Virus record (IMG/VR): IMGVR_UViG_3300005613_000020 | Coordinates: 32,885 to 96,884 of that record | Reading direction: 5' to 3' (one strand) | Origin: a virus | Length of the DNA stretch: 64,000 nucleotides | In this document: one piece after another, positions 1-7,097 of the stretch | Numbering within the stretch: the first letter of the stretch is position 1 | Layout of the letters: each line of letters opens with the position of its first letter | Position numbers and translations under genes: made by a program | Notes under the pieces: generated by a model | What the model was told of the DNA's origin: nothing | Database searches by the model: none | What the model saw: the letters and a program-made list of their open reading frames with translations, nothing else

Positions 1-35
1 TTTCTTTTCTTCGGTAGCGTCTGAAGTAACCCTTC

Positions 36-281
36 TTAGGTTGTCCTATGCTTCTTACAGCTGGACCTATTTCTGTAGCTACTCTTCCTACCTATATTAT
101 ACGGCTTTCCTCTTTTTGAGTCAAGCACGTCATAATCGTGACATGTCAGAACTATTGGATTACTTTCTAACAAAACAGCGCTATCAAATCCTAGCTCACA
201 TACATCACAGTCTTTTAAGTTCTTACACCAGCTGCAATCAAACGTATAGATGTAGTTGCAAACCTGGTGATATACGCTCAT
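36..281 (-). CDS. Small cysteine-rich protein, unknown function
   Basis: An 81-residue protein with four cysteines in one short stretch (CSWCKNLKDCDVC) near residues 17-29, which looks like a metal-binding knuckle, and a basic C-terminal tail. Its ATG overlaps the stop of the upstream gene (278-517) by four bases, which suggests translational coupling. I do not recognise the family. Small Cys-pair proteins of this kind are common in this window. Confidence 0.6.
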   Translation of the reverse strand: MSVYHQVCNYIYTFDCSWCKNLKDCDVCELGFDSAVLLESNPIVLTCHDYDVLDSKRGKPYNIGRKSSYRNRSSCKKHRTT

Positions 282-517
282 CCCCTGTACCCCGCTTTGT
301 CAGAAATGCCATTGTACGCCTTAACACAATGAGGGCACATCACATTACCCATCATCTCGATACTACCACTGTCAGCTCTGAAAAATACCCTAGCGTTGTC
401 TTCTGTGATTCCACAAAGCGTTTTATACTTCTTCCCCTTAAATTGAATATGTACCTTACAGCTATCTAGTACAAGACAAAGACCGAAACGATAGTTAGTT
501 ACAAATACGTCTTCCAT
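278..517 (-). CDS. Small protein with CxxC pair, unknown function
   Basis: A 79-residue protein. It has a CPHC pair near residue 61 and further cysteines at about 14, 20 and 35, so a small zinc-binding fold is possible. The start is an ATG with an upstream GAGGAGA ribosome binding site. It is the first gene after the hairpins at 545-602 and is coupled to the next gene by an ATGA overlap. Family not recognised. Confidence 0.6.
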   Translation of the reverse strand: MEDVFVTNYRFGLCLVLDSCKVHIQFKGKKYKTLCGITEDNARVFFRADSGSIEMMGNVMCPHCVKAYNGISDKAGYRG

Positions 518-544
518 ACTATCTCCTCACTTAAGGGCCTGTCA

Positions 545-602
545 GGGGGTAGAGATTGTAACTCTACCCCCAGTTATATAACATTCCCTGAGTGGTACTC
601 AG
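545..602 (-). terminator. Two adjacent hairpins between genes
   Basis: Bases 545-554 and 562-571 form a perfect 10-bp stem (GGGGGTAGAG with CTCTACCCCC) around a 7-base loop. A second hairpin, CTGAGT-ACC-ACTCAG, occupies 588-602 immediately after the stop codon of the 603-764 gene. Neither is followed by a clear T-tract on the minus strand, so they may be processing or mRNA-stability elements rather than intrinsic terminators. Confidence 0.5.
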
Positions 603-764
603 CTATTTTGTAGGATCAATACTGAATGTATAGGTTTGTGGTACACAAGTCATGTCTTCCGTAGATCCACATTGAGGACAATTGAGATCCGTTCTAATAT
701 TGAATCCTTCTTTCAACTCAAGTATTGCTCCACACGATTTACACTGATACACATGAATAGGCAT
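603..764 (-). CDS. FmdB-like zinc ribbon protein, 53 aa
   Basis: A 53-residue protein starting MPIHVYQCKSCGAILEL. It carries two CxxC pairs (CKSC at residues 8-11 and CPQC at 29-32), the arrangement of FmdB/rubredoxin-like zinc ribbons, in which a short beta ribbon binds one zinc ion. The ATG lies directly after the stop of the 766-1260 gene, so the two are probably co-translated. The role is unknown; such ribbons usually mediate nucleic-acid or protein contacts. Confidence 0.7.
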   Translation of the reverse strand: MPIHVYQCKSCGAILELKEGFNIRTDLNCPQCGSTEDMTCVPQTYTFSIDPTK

Positions 765-765
765 A

Positions 766-1260
766 TTAGACCCTCATACCATTTATTTCAATATCGTATG
801 TTCCTGGCTTCACATCGTTTGGAGCAACAACATCTAGGTAAAAATCTTCTGCTCTATTATCCGCCACGGTACATGTTACGCTCGTATCTGTGAACACTGA
901 CCCTGCGGGACCTGGTTCTCTCCACGATACGTCTAGATTCGATCCGTCTATCGCTCCCCCCGTATACGTTAGAGTGTACGTAAGACGGACTTCGATAGGG
1001 TTTGCATAATTGTTATCCACCTCGAAACTAAATTCCATTACATCATTCGGAGAAATGTCTGTCAAAACGAAATCAGTTAGGGGTCCGTCACCTCGGTTCA
1101 AGTCTGTAATGACGAAGTTTGATTCGTCTACTACCATAGAACCGCTAGTGTTGAACGTGTTGTAACTAGCATAAGCTGCCGTTGTGAAGCACGCTAGAAA
1201 CACCACTACAACTATGAGTGTGCTTATTGAGACCTTGTTGATATTGAACGATACTTGCAT
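766..1260 (-). CDS. Membrane-anchored or exported beta-rich protein
   Basis: A 164-residue protein. Residues about 13-31 are strongly hydrophobic (STLIVVVVFLACFTTAAYA), ending in an AYA-like signal peptidase site, so it is probably exported or anchored. The remainder is polar and beta-rich (NPIEVRLTYTLTYTGG, PGTYDIEINGMRV) and looks like a single Ig-like or TasA/camelysin-like domain. The start is supported by a GAGGAG site. It could be a moron-type cell-surface protein; nothing identifies a function. Confidence 0.65.
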   Translation of the reverse strand: MQVSFNINKVSISTLIVVVVFLACFTTAAYASYNTFNTSGSMVVDESNFVITDLNRGDGPLTDFVLTDISPNDVMEFSFEVDNNYANPIEVRLTYTLTYTGGAIDGSNLDVSWREPGPAGSVFTDTSVTCTVADNRAEDFYLDVVAPNDVKPGTYDIEINGMRV

Positions 1261-1277
1261 TTTCCTTTACTCCTCTT

Positions 1278-1421
1278 TTATTCCTTTACTTTTCCACATA
1301 CAGCACATCGATATGCTTGTTTTCCTCCGACTCCAGGAGCCATTGGATTATGAACCCTGAGTCCTTGTCCATATCTCTTGTCCTGCCATGTATTCTTGCA
1401 GTCGCATCTCTTAATTGCCAT
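1278..1421 (-). CDS. Small zinc-binding protein, 47 aa
   Basis: A 47-residue basic protein beginning MAIKRCDCKNTWQDKRYG. It has two Cys pairs, CDC (residues 6-8) and CAVC (about 40-43), separated by a glycine-rich loop, which is consistent with a single zinc site. The type (CxC ... WQD..YG.G.RVHN ... YRCxVC) is familiar from phage genomes as an uncharacterised small protein. It fits between its neighbours with no overlap and has a taa stop at 1278-1280. Confidence 0.7.
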   Translation of the reverse strand: MAIKRCDCKNTWQDKRYGQGLRVHNPMAPGVGGKQAYRCAVCGKVKE

Positions 1422-1433
1422 ATCTACTACTTA

Positions 1434-1706
1434 CTATCCCTCCCTTTCTTCTGCTTCTAAGTCAATCTGAATAGCCTTGAGTACTTCTTCTGCCTTGATG
1501 ACTAATTCCGTCTTTCCCCACCTATTTTCTTCCGCACTAGAAATTGCCTTTCTAGCAGTTACCAAAAGGTTCTCCCATCTTGTTTCGTCTAAAGGTATTC
1601 GCTCTAGGACATGGCTATTACCCGTATATATAACTAGATAGATTTTACCCTGTGATTTGTTGTATTCGAATCTAATATTCTTTTGATATCCGTCATAACA
1701 AGCCAT
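1434..1706 (-). CDS. Hypothetical protein, paralogue of upstream neighbour
   Basis: A 90-residue charged protein. Its C-terminal half (IPLDETRWENL, then RWGKTELVIKAEEVLKAIQ) lines up with the neighbour encoded at 1693-1968 (IDLDETSWDEA, then NWGKCETVLKAEQTLLDIQ), so the pair is a tandem duplication that has diverged. The N-terminus is beta-like (IYLVIYTGNSHVL) and the C-terminus is helical. The start overlaps the upstream stop by 14 bases. Function unknown. Confidence 0.65.
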   Translation of the reverse strand: MACYDGYQKNIRFEYNKSQGKIYLVIYTGNSHVLERIPLDETRWENLLVTARKAISSAEENRWGKTELVIKAEEVLKAIQIDLEAEEREG

Positions 1707-1968
1707 CTTCTTTCCTATTATTAATCCCCTTTTGGATGTCTAACAGTGTTTGCTCTGCCTTAAGAACCGTCTCACATTTACCCCAATTGGCTTGACGTGC
1801 CTTAAACTGAGCTATTTGGTGGGTCTTCTGAGCTTCGTCCCAACTAGTCTCGTCTAAATCAATAGAGTCTATTACTGTGTTGTGGGCTACATCGTATACC
1901 ATAAGGGTAATAACCCTAGATATTGGATTATAGGCATAAGCAATGCGCCGTTTTGGTTTTCCTGTCAT
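1693..1968 (-). CDS. Hypothetical protein, tandem paralogue; possible leaderless start
   Basis: About 91 residues from MTGKPKRRIAYAYNP. It shares the LDET.W ... WGK.E.V.KAE pattern with the 1434-1706 product. The frame is open upstream to 2028, but that part crosses a terminator and a -10 element, so I place the start at the ATG at 1966-1968. The TATAAT at 1975-1980 lies only six bases upstream and no ribosome binding site fits between, so a leaderless message is possible. Function unknown. Confidence 0.6.
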   Translation of the reverse strand: MTGKPKRRIAYAYNPISRVITLMVYDVAHNTVIDSIDLDETSWDEAQKTHQIAQFKARQANWGKCETVLKAEQTLLDIQKGINNRKEDGLL

Positions 1969-1974
1969 ACTTAT

Positions 1975-1998
1975 ATTATACTCTGTTTTACAAAAAAA
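1975..1998 (-). promoter_or_regulatory. Promoter-like element, TTTTGTA-N8-TATAATATA class
   Basis: The minus strand reads TTTTTTTGTA, eight bases, then TATAATATAAG. The -10 hexamer is at 1975-1980. No TTGACA-like hexamer sits 17 bases upstream; instead the T-tract plus GTA is at a fixed distance that recurs at 12295 and 43413. It may be read by a phage-modified polymerase. The T-tract also serves the terminator at 1992-2022. Confidence 0.6.
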
Positions 1999-2022
1999 TG
2001 CACCTCTTACTTGGTGAGGTAC
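1992..2022 (-). terminator. Intrinsic terminator after the DUF932 gene
   Basis: The minus strand shows a 7-pair stem (GTACCTC with GAGGTGC, one G-U pair) around a 9-base loop that contains the DUF932 stop codon, then AT and a run of seven T (1992-1998). This is a standard rho-independent terminator. The same T-run is the upstream part of the promoter at 1975-1998. Confidence 0.7.
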
Positions 2023-2735
2023 TTCCAAGCTCTAGCCTTAACCATATTGCCAGAACCTAGCATTGAACCGTTTACTCTACTATCTGGTCTTTCTGGATGG
2101 TTGTAGGATTTATGATGATCAACATACTCTACAACACCATTGTATGCAGCCCATCGACTACCCTTTATTGATTGATTATCTAGTCCGACACCATTCTCTA
2201 TGACAGAAGCCATTTCCTCCATTTGATTCCTTGCTCTGGTTGAGATTAGATCAAAGCTCAGCTCTAATGGAACTCCTAGCGCTGCTTTGAGAAGAAGGGG
2301 AGTCTCCCCTGATGGAAGCTGTAGGGTAGAGAGTCTATCAGCAGTCTCCTTGAATTCCTCATACCAGTTATTAGTAAGTCCAAGAATCTCCTTAGCTACA
2401 TCTATTCTAGCTAAAGCATTAGTTGTATGTCGAGTGTAGAATCTTTCTACTGTATCATTTGCTAGTGCCATTGCTAACGTGTTAGCACATACTACTCTAA
2501 CAGGAGTAAAGAACATCTGACAAGCAAGTGTTCCGTTATGTGAATTGGTAAGCAATAGGTACTTCTTGTGATCTTCCCCTGCGATTGTGATATCACCAGC
2601 ATTCGCAAGGATAAATATTTGAGCCCCGTCTCTTAGAGCACCAACAACTTCGTAAACTGCCTTGCCTTCTCCTACAACAGCGTCGAAGAATCCAAAAGCA
2701 TCCTTATTCTGGATTGGTTGATATCTCTTTCCCAC
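2007..2735 (-). CDS. DUF932 family protein, N-terminally truncated
   Basis: About 242 residues with clear DUF932 (phage/plasmid-like protein) signatures: GKRYQPIQNKDAFGFFD, LLLTNSHNGTLA, FFTPVRVVCANTLAMAL and YTRHTTN. The family is found on phages and plasmids; its biochemical role is not established. Full-length members normally have 60 or more further N-terminal residues including a PWHGLG-like segment. Here the first usable codon is a GTG at 2735, yet the same frame upstream still encodes family-like sequence (VPDQYAVVRDTDRRVYTVV) as far as a TAA at 2829-2831, with no start codon between. The 5' part of the gene therefore appears lost or frameshifted. The gene ends in the terminator at 1992-2022. 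Confidence 0.8.
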   Translation of the reverse strand: MGKRYQPIQNKDAFGFFDAVVGEGKAVYEVVGALRDGAQIFILANAGDITIAGEDHKKYLLLTNSHNGTLACQMFFTPVRVVCANTLAMALANDTVERFYTRHTTNALARIDVAKEILGLTNNWYEEFKETADRLSTLQLPSGETPLLLKAALGVPLELSFDLISTRARNQMEEMASVIENGVGLDNQSIKGSRWAAYNGVVEYVDHHKSYNHPERPDSRVNGSMLGSGNMVKARAWKYLTK

Positions 2736-2896
2736 GACTGTATAAACTCTTCTGTCTGTATCCCTTACTACTGCATATTGATCAGGAACTACAGTTCCGT
2801 CGGATACAAGTAGTATACCATGACATGGTTAACATACAGGTTAACAAATGGTGAATGGATAGTAAAAAATATAGCCTTTTCTGTGAAGAATTACAA

Positions 2897-3064
2897 TTAA
2901 TCCATAGTAACTCTAAGACCGGATTCCGTAAGTAGTTCTTTGAGAAGTGATCGGTACTCATTGAGAGCCTTAGAACGTTTAGCCCTCTCATTCTTATTTC
3001 TCGGCGTCTTGTCAACCAGCTTCTCTAACTGACCGATCCTTCTCATCATTTCTCTATGTGTCAT
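2897..3064 (-). CDS. Small basic helical protein, unknown
   Basis: About 55 residues from MTHREMMRRIGQLEKLVDK, rich in Lys, Arg, Glu and Leu and probably a helical hairpin or coiled coil. The ATG at 3062-3064 overlaps the upstream stop in an ATGA, which favours this start over the upstream one at 3079. Function not recognised. The following 160 bases (2736-2896) hold only the degenerate 5' end of the DUF932 gene and a GTTAAC repeat. Confidence 0.55.
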   Translation of the reverse strand: MTHREMMRRIGQLEKLVDKTPRNKNERAKRSKALNEYRSLLKELLTESGLRVTMD

Positions 3065-3276
3065 ACGAATATCCCCCAATCAAGGGTTTCAATAAGCATC
3101 GGTAGGTTTATATATTCACCTGGTTCATATATGTGCTCTTCACCATCGGAAGTAACAGCAGATATTACTCCTGTTCCGGTCCAAGTTCTATTTACTGTTC
3201 CACGCTTAAAGTGTCCTTTACTTAGAAGCAGAACGTTTTGGTTTTCCTTCTTTTCTTGCTTTTTTGGCAATGTCAT
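3061..3276 (-). CDS. Hypothetical protein
   Basis: A 71-residue protein with a lysine-rich N-terminus followed by a beta-rich segment (GHFKRGTVNRTWTGTGVISAVTSDGEEH). It overlaps the upstream gene by 59 bases if the ATG at 3276 is used, which is unusually long, so the true start may be internal. Function unknown. Confidence 0.5.
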   Translation of the reverse strand: MTLPKKQEKKENQNVLLLSKGHFKRGTVNRTWTGTGVISAVTSDGEEHIYEPGEYINLPMLIETLDWGIFV

Positions 3277-3460
3277 TTTCAGCGTTCTCCACGTTAGCTT
3301 CTCCAGCCTGCTTTTCGCGCTCTGCCTGTAGCATGGCTTTTACCTTCTGTTCTGTCGAGATCCTTGTAAGTAATTGAATAATTGCATCCACAGTAACGTT
3401 TTCGTTACAAGTATACTCCGCACTTCCGCTTTCCTTGTCATAATACACTGAAAAAATCAT
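3218..3460 (-). CDS. Hypothetical protein with charged C-terminal tail
   Basis: An 80-residue protein starting MIFSVYYDKESGSAEYTCNENVT. The first part looks beta-rich and the last 40 residues are an alanine, lysine and glutamate-rich helix. The start has a GGGAGGGA ribosome binding site. It directly follows the tail-hub gene. I do not recognise it; a small tail accessory protein is possible from position alone. Confidence 0.55.
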   Translation of the reverse strand: MIFSVYYDKESGSAEYTCNENVTVDAIIQLLTRISTEQKVKAMLQAEREKQAGEANVENAENDIAKKARKEGKPKRSASK

Positions 3461-3480
3461 ATCTCTTCCCTCCCTATTAT

Positions 3481-6111
3481 TTACGTATACTTATTCATAT
3501 CACTCGTATACCTATCTCCATCCTCGTCTTTATAGATTAATTCACAATCTTCAGAATCAGAATCCTCCCAAATTACAAGCTCTCCAGTACCAACCTGTCC
3601 GCTTGTGGGTCTACTAGATTGCCTGATATGTCTAATTTTGAACTTAGTATCGTAATAATGAAGATCAAAATCTGTTGCATCTACATAGCAATCTCCTGAA
3701 TCAACTTGCAGCCACATGTAATCCTCTGCATCAATCTTTACATAGCCGTTGCTTCCTATCAAAGTTAAGTTGTCATACGCTTCTATTTCTATATCCCCAG
3801 CTGTAGAATCAATAGTCATCAGGCCAGAGCAGTATTGCACAATGGTAGTACCGTGCATCTCCAATTCCCATCTAGCATAAAGGTCTATTGTTCCTCCTGT
3901 TCCACCTACCCAACCTATAGATTGCAATAATAAATTGTCTTTTGCTTTCACCTCAACATCATCATATTCAGAATATACTTGGATTCTTCCTGAACTATAC
4001 GGAGAGGCTGTAGTCGGACAAACTATATCGATATTTGCATCATCACGTCCATAAAGATATATCCCTCCGCTGCTTCCGTAAGCATCAAACCACAAATCCT
4101 TATCTGTCTCTCCCTTAAATCTAAGCTCACTAGCTGCTAATCCAGAGGTATATACGGAAGCTACTTTTGTGCTATCTTTGTAGAATTCTAGCCCTTCATC
4201 GTAACATCTAGCTTTTCCTGTGGAAGATATTAGTTCAAAGTATTTATCCGTAGCATTCTCGTAGCACTCAATTCCGCTAGAATCTAACTGTATTCTAGCT
4301 CCACCCGCAGTACCACAAACAATGGTTGTAGCAAGAACTAGACTACTTTCCAGATGATCAGCTTCAATGTTTCCTGCCTTAATATGTTCAGCTAAGACCA
4401 TATTGGCAGTCATGATTATTGCGTTTAGTATGGGATGTTTACCGTTTGATGGCAATACAAGTGCTTGCTCTGTAGCTGAAGGGGCCTGTTCGCATACTGC
4501 TAGTAGTACATGATCTGTTCCAATTGCTACAGCAAAATCTGAAGTTTGGCTTATTGTTACCTGGTCTCCATCAACCTTGCCTGAAATGTCTGTATAGAAA
4601 TACGAAATTGCAGTAGCTATAGCTGTTTCTCCATCCGATATCCAAAACTTGTCTCCGTCTGTAAAGACTATTGCATATCCGTCTCCTATTGTCCCATCTT
4701 GCCATTGAACAATATCGTTATTTGGTGCTCCAGTTCCTTTTATGTTAAATGTAAGCTGACATTGGTGAGGCTGAACAGCTTTATGAAGAACTCCTGTAGG
4801 AACCCCATCCGATCCGTAAGTATTGGCTATTTCTGTGATATCATCGGTAGTATCAACCATCTCCATAAATTTAGATGTAAGGTCTTGATTATCGCCGTCA
4901 AATCCGTAATCCTTCTCAACTAGAGAAATTGTTGATTGGAAACTCGGCTCAGAGTATATAATCTGAGTTACAATCATATCTGTGTTATCTACGCTAGAGA
5001 TAAGAGGAGAACCGCCTTGCTGTAGATGTATATGCACTAAACTCCCAGCAGTAAGAAAATAATCTACTGCGGATTTAGTGTAGACTGGATATCCATTTAC
5101 AGAAACCTTACCCTTCTGTGGAGCAGTTGTTTGTTCATATTGAGCAATCCATGAATCAGCAATTTCCTCTGCTTCGGTTGCATTTTGTGCCCCAGTTCCA
5201 GATAAATACTTGTGTCTCACAAATGCTATAGTATCTTCTAAGTCTCCTCCACCATCAGGGACCTTCTTTGAGAAGTCGTGATACATAGCGTCTTCTACGT
5301 ATGGTACATGAACTTCTGTGAATATTTCTTTCTGGTAAGTGGGAAACTGGTATCCCCCAATCATAGGCTTTTTCTGATCTGTTTCAGTCTCATTAAAAGC
5401 TATTGTCATACCATTTGTAGCTGCATCTCCAGAAGAAGCGTCTAAGGATTCATCGCTACACTTAGACCCACAATACTTTGTTCGATAGTAATAAACAGCC
5501 TCAGCAACATTCCCAGCTATTTGAGTGCCATTATTTACACGAAATACCCATCCGTATTTACCGCTTGCTGGGGTTCTCTCATCTTCGTTAGCTAGCATGT
5601 TTATTGCCTTCAATGCAGCTGTGCGTTTGCTTTCAAAACTAGGTGCTCCTCCTATGCTAGTTGTAGAGGACTCAATTTTAGTTACTCTAACGTTCCCTGT
5701 TTTTCCTCCATATACAAAATCGTCGATTATCTCTTCTATTACATCGGATATATCCACAGCCCCAGATCCAAGATCAGCAGTATAATCTACATTGCAAGAC
5801 TGTTCGCTCAACTCCATGGACATATCAAAACATTCAATTTCGATAATCTGACCAAGGGTGTCATCATGCTTGGGGTTAACGTATTGAATACGACCGAAGA
5901 AGAGGATTTCTTCAGTCTGTCGTTCGGTTAGACGAACGAAATACATTTCCTTATAACCAACTGTATCCTGACGTGTATTCCACGGATCACTTATCTTTAC
6001 AGTTAGCTGTCTTGGAGCATCAATAGGATCTCTATACTCAAGACCTATTATGTTGGTTTCTTCGTTCCAACTACCGTCGTAATATTCGAAGCGCGAAATA
6101 GGCAGTGACAT
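3481..6111 (-). CDS. Large tail-tip/hub-like structural protein with beta-solenoid C-terminus
   Basis: An 876-residue protein encoded two genes after the tape measure gene, with a free-standing HNH gene also between, where siphoviruses encode distal-tail and hub proteins. The first 400 residues look like a hub domain (RQLTVKISDPWNTRQDTVGY, FFGRIQYVNPKHDDTLGQ). The last 300 residues are made of short repetitive strands (GDIEIEAYDNLTLIG, VKIDAEDYMWLQVDSG, DVEVKAKDNLLLQS), typical of beta-solenoid or fibre shafts. It is probably a trimeric tail-tip protein contacting the host. The ATG at 6111 abuts the HNH gene stop. The family assignment is by position and pattern, not by a diagnostic motif. 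Confidence 0.65.
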   Translation of the reverse strand: MSLPISRFEYYDGSWNEETNIIGLEYRDPIDAPRQLTVKISDPWNTRQDTVGYKEMYFVRLTERQTEEILFFGRIQYVNPKHDDTLGQIIEIECFDMSMELSEQSCNVDYTADLGSGAVDISDVIEEIIDDFVYGGKTGNVRVTKIESSTTSIGGAPSFESKRTAALKAINMLANEDERTPASGKYGWVFRVNNGTQIAGNVAEAVYYYRTKYCGSKCSDESLDASSGDAATNGMTIAFNETETDQKKPMIGGYQFPTYQKEIFTEVHVPYVEDAMYHDFSKKVPDGGGDLEDTIAFVRHKYLSGTGAQNATEAEEIADSWIAQYEQTTAPQKGKVSVNGYPVYTKSAVDYFLTAGSLVHIHLQQGGSPLISSVDNTDMIVTQIIYSEPSFQSTISLVEKDYGFDGDNQDLTSKFMEMVDTTDDITEIANTYGSDGVPTGVLHKAVQPHQCQLTFNIKGTGAPNNDIVQWQDGTIGDGYAIVFTDGDKFWISDGETAIATAISYFYTDISGKVDGDQVTISQTSDFAVAIGTDHVLLAVCEQAPSATEQALVLPSNGKHPILNAIIMTANMVLAEHIKAGNIEADHLESSLVLATTIVCGTAGGARIQLDSSGIECYENATDKYFELISSTGKARCYDEGLEFYKDSTKVASVYTSGLAASELRFKGETDKDLWFDAYGSSGGIYLYGRDDANIDIVCPTTASPYSSGRIQVYSEYDDVEVKAKDNLLLQSIGWVGGTGGTIDLYARWELEMHGTTIVQYCSGLMTIDSTAGDIEIEAYDNLTLIGSNGYVKIDAEDYMWLQVDSGDCYVDATDFDLHYYDTKFKIRHIRQSSRPTSGQVGTGELVIWEDSDSEDCELIYKDEDGDRYTSDMNKYT

Positions 6112-6623
6112 TACTCTAAACTCCCGCTATGTAGTAACATATGGCATGATCTACACATCGTTACTAAATTATCTGTTTCTGAATTTAGCTTATTTCCATC
6201 TATGTGGTGAGCTACAATATATCTGTTCCAACCGCACAAAACACACTCAAATCCATCTCTCTCATAGACTTCTCTTTTAAGCTGCTTTGTAAATGTGTCC
6301 TTATAAGGATTCTTTGATATTCCGCCTTGCCAATTTGAATTCCTATTTCCCTTATGTGTTTCAGAAAGCCTTTTTCTAACTTCTGGTGTGTGAGTCTTTC
6401 CTAACATACCTCTTGGATGACCGTGCTCTTTCCAGTATTTAGATACCCTCTTTTTGAATGTTTCGGGATCAGCTACTTTCCTGTTCTTATATCCGCAAGC
6501 TTTACTGCAACATACGTTTCTTTTCCACTTTCGGCATACAAAAACCTTAGCACATATAGGGCAAATTCTAGCTTCTGTAGGATGTGCTCTCTTCTTATTA
6601 GCTATGGTTCTACCATCTACCAT
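6111..6623 (-). CDS. Free-standing HNH homing endonuclease
   Basis: A 170-residue protein. The N-terminus has a zinc-finger-like Cys cluster (CPICAKVFVCR, then CCSKACGYKNR). The middle (THTPEVRKRLSETHKG, then NSNWQGG) resembles a NUMOD3 DNA-binding module. The C-terminus is an HNH nuclease: ERDGFECVLCG, VAHHIDGNK, NLVTMCRSCH. It is inserted between two tail genes and shares a base with the start of the next gene. It resembles the 14583-15251 product and the nuclease inside the prohead-protease intein. Such enzymes cleave intron- or gene-less alleles and spread themselves; they are not needed for virion assembly. Confidence 0.9.
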   Translation of the reverse strand: MVDGRTIANKKRAHPTEARICPICAKVFVCRKWKRNVCCSKACGYKNRKVADPETFKKRVSKYWKEHGHPRGMLGKTHTPEVRKRLSETHKGNRNSNWQGGISKNPYKDTFTKQLKREVYERDGFECVLCGWNRYIVAHHIDGNKLNSETDNLVTMCRSCHMLLHSGSLE

Positions 6624-6635
6624 TGCTCTCCTACA

Positions 6636-7097
6636 CTATGTCCACGTTGTATCTGAATGCCAAGATCCGCTGTAATACGTATACGCTTTCTGGACAGTAA
6701 GCTCTAAGGTAAAATTACAGTGCTCATGAAATGGCTGGCGCTTTATATCTGCTCTAGAAATCTTGCCTTCTATATAGTTAACGTCGTCTAGATACAAGTA
6801 AATAGTCTCATCCCACCAATTCTTAAACTTAAGTACATCAATCCTATCAGCAATATACCCAGTACCTAAATGACCTGTATATGTAGTCGTATCTCTATCG
6901 AAATCACATACACCTACAAACTGGAATAACTGTATTGTTCTCCCCATATCTAGCTGAAAGACTTCTCCACCAGGGAGAGCAGTATTAATTACAGGCCTAG
7001 ATTGTCCCCAAGTATAGTCCTCCGCTTTAAGGTAATACCTTTCTGGAGTACCTGTTGGATCTTTTACAAGGCATACGCTAAGATCAGTATTGGCCAA
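6636..7097 (-). CDS. Tail component, probably distal-tail protein
   Basis: A 153-residue beta-rich protein (YYLKAEDYTWGQSRPVINTA, FVGVCDFDRDTTTY, WDETIYLYLDDVNYIEG). It lies directly after the tape measure gene and overlaps it by 14 bases, the usual position of a Dit-like tail-tip protein. The start is a TTG at 7097 with an AAGGAAGG site upstream. No diagnostic motif was seen, so the Dit role is inferred from position. Confidence 0.6.
   Translation of the reverse strand: MANTDLSVCLVKDPTGTPERYYLKAEDYTWGQSRPVINTALPGGEVFQLDMGRTIQLFQFVGVCDFDRDTTTYTGHLGTGYIADRIDVLKFKNWWDETIYLYLDDVNYIEGKISRADIKRQPFHEHCNFTLELTVQKAYTYYSGSWHSDTTWT

Noticed and set aside
1-35. A further minus-strand gene entering the left edge
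   Set aside because: No start codon with a ribosome binding site is visible in these 35 bases, so nothing can be supported.
84-105. TATAAT-like sequence as a promoter of the T-box class
   Set aside because: It lies inside a coding frame, lacks the TTTTGTA box and has no gene start at a suitable distance.
2827-2846. GGTTAACA direct repeat as an attachment site
   Set aside because: Only two short copies and no integrase gene; kept as a note with the truncated DUF932 gene.
2782-3015. Open frame of 77 codons overlapping the small helical gene
   Set aside because: It runs through the gap before DUF932 and antagonises the better-supported 2897-3064 gene; its codon use is not protein-like.
3218-3276. 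Programmed frameshift between the two small overlapping genes, at an A-run
   Set aside because: The second frame is +1 relative to the first and the A-run is not in the X XXY YYZ register; the overlap is more simply a wrongly chosen start.
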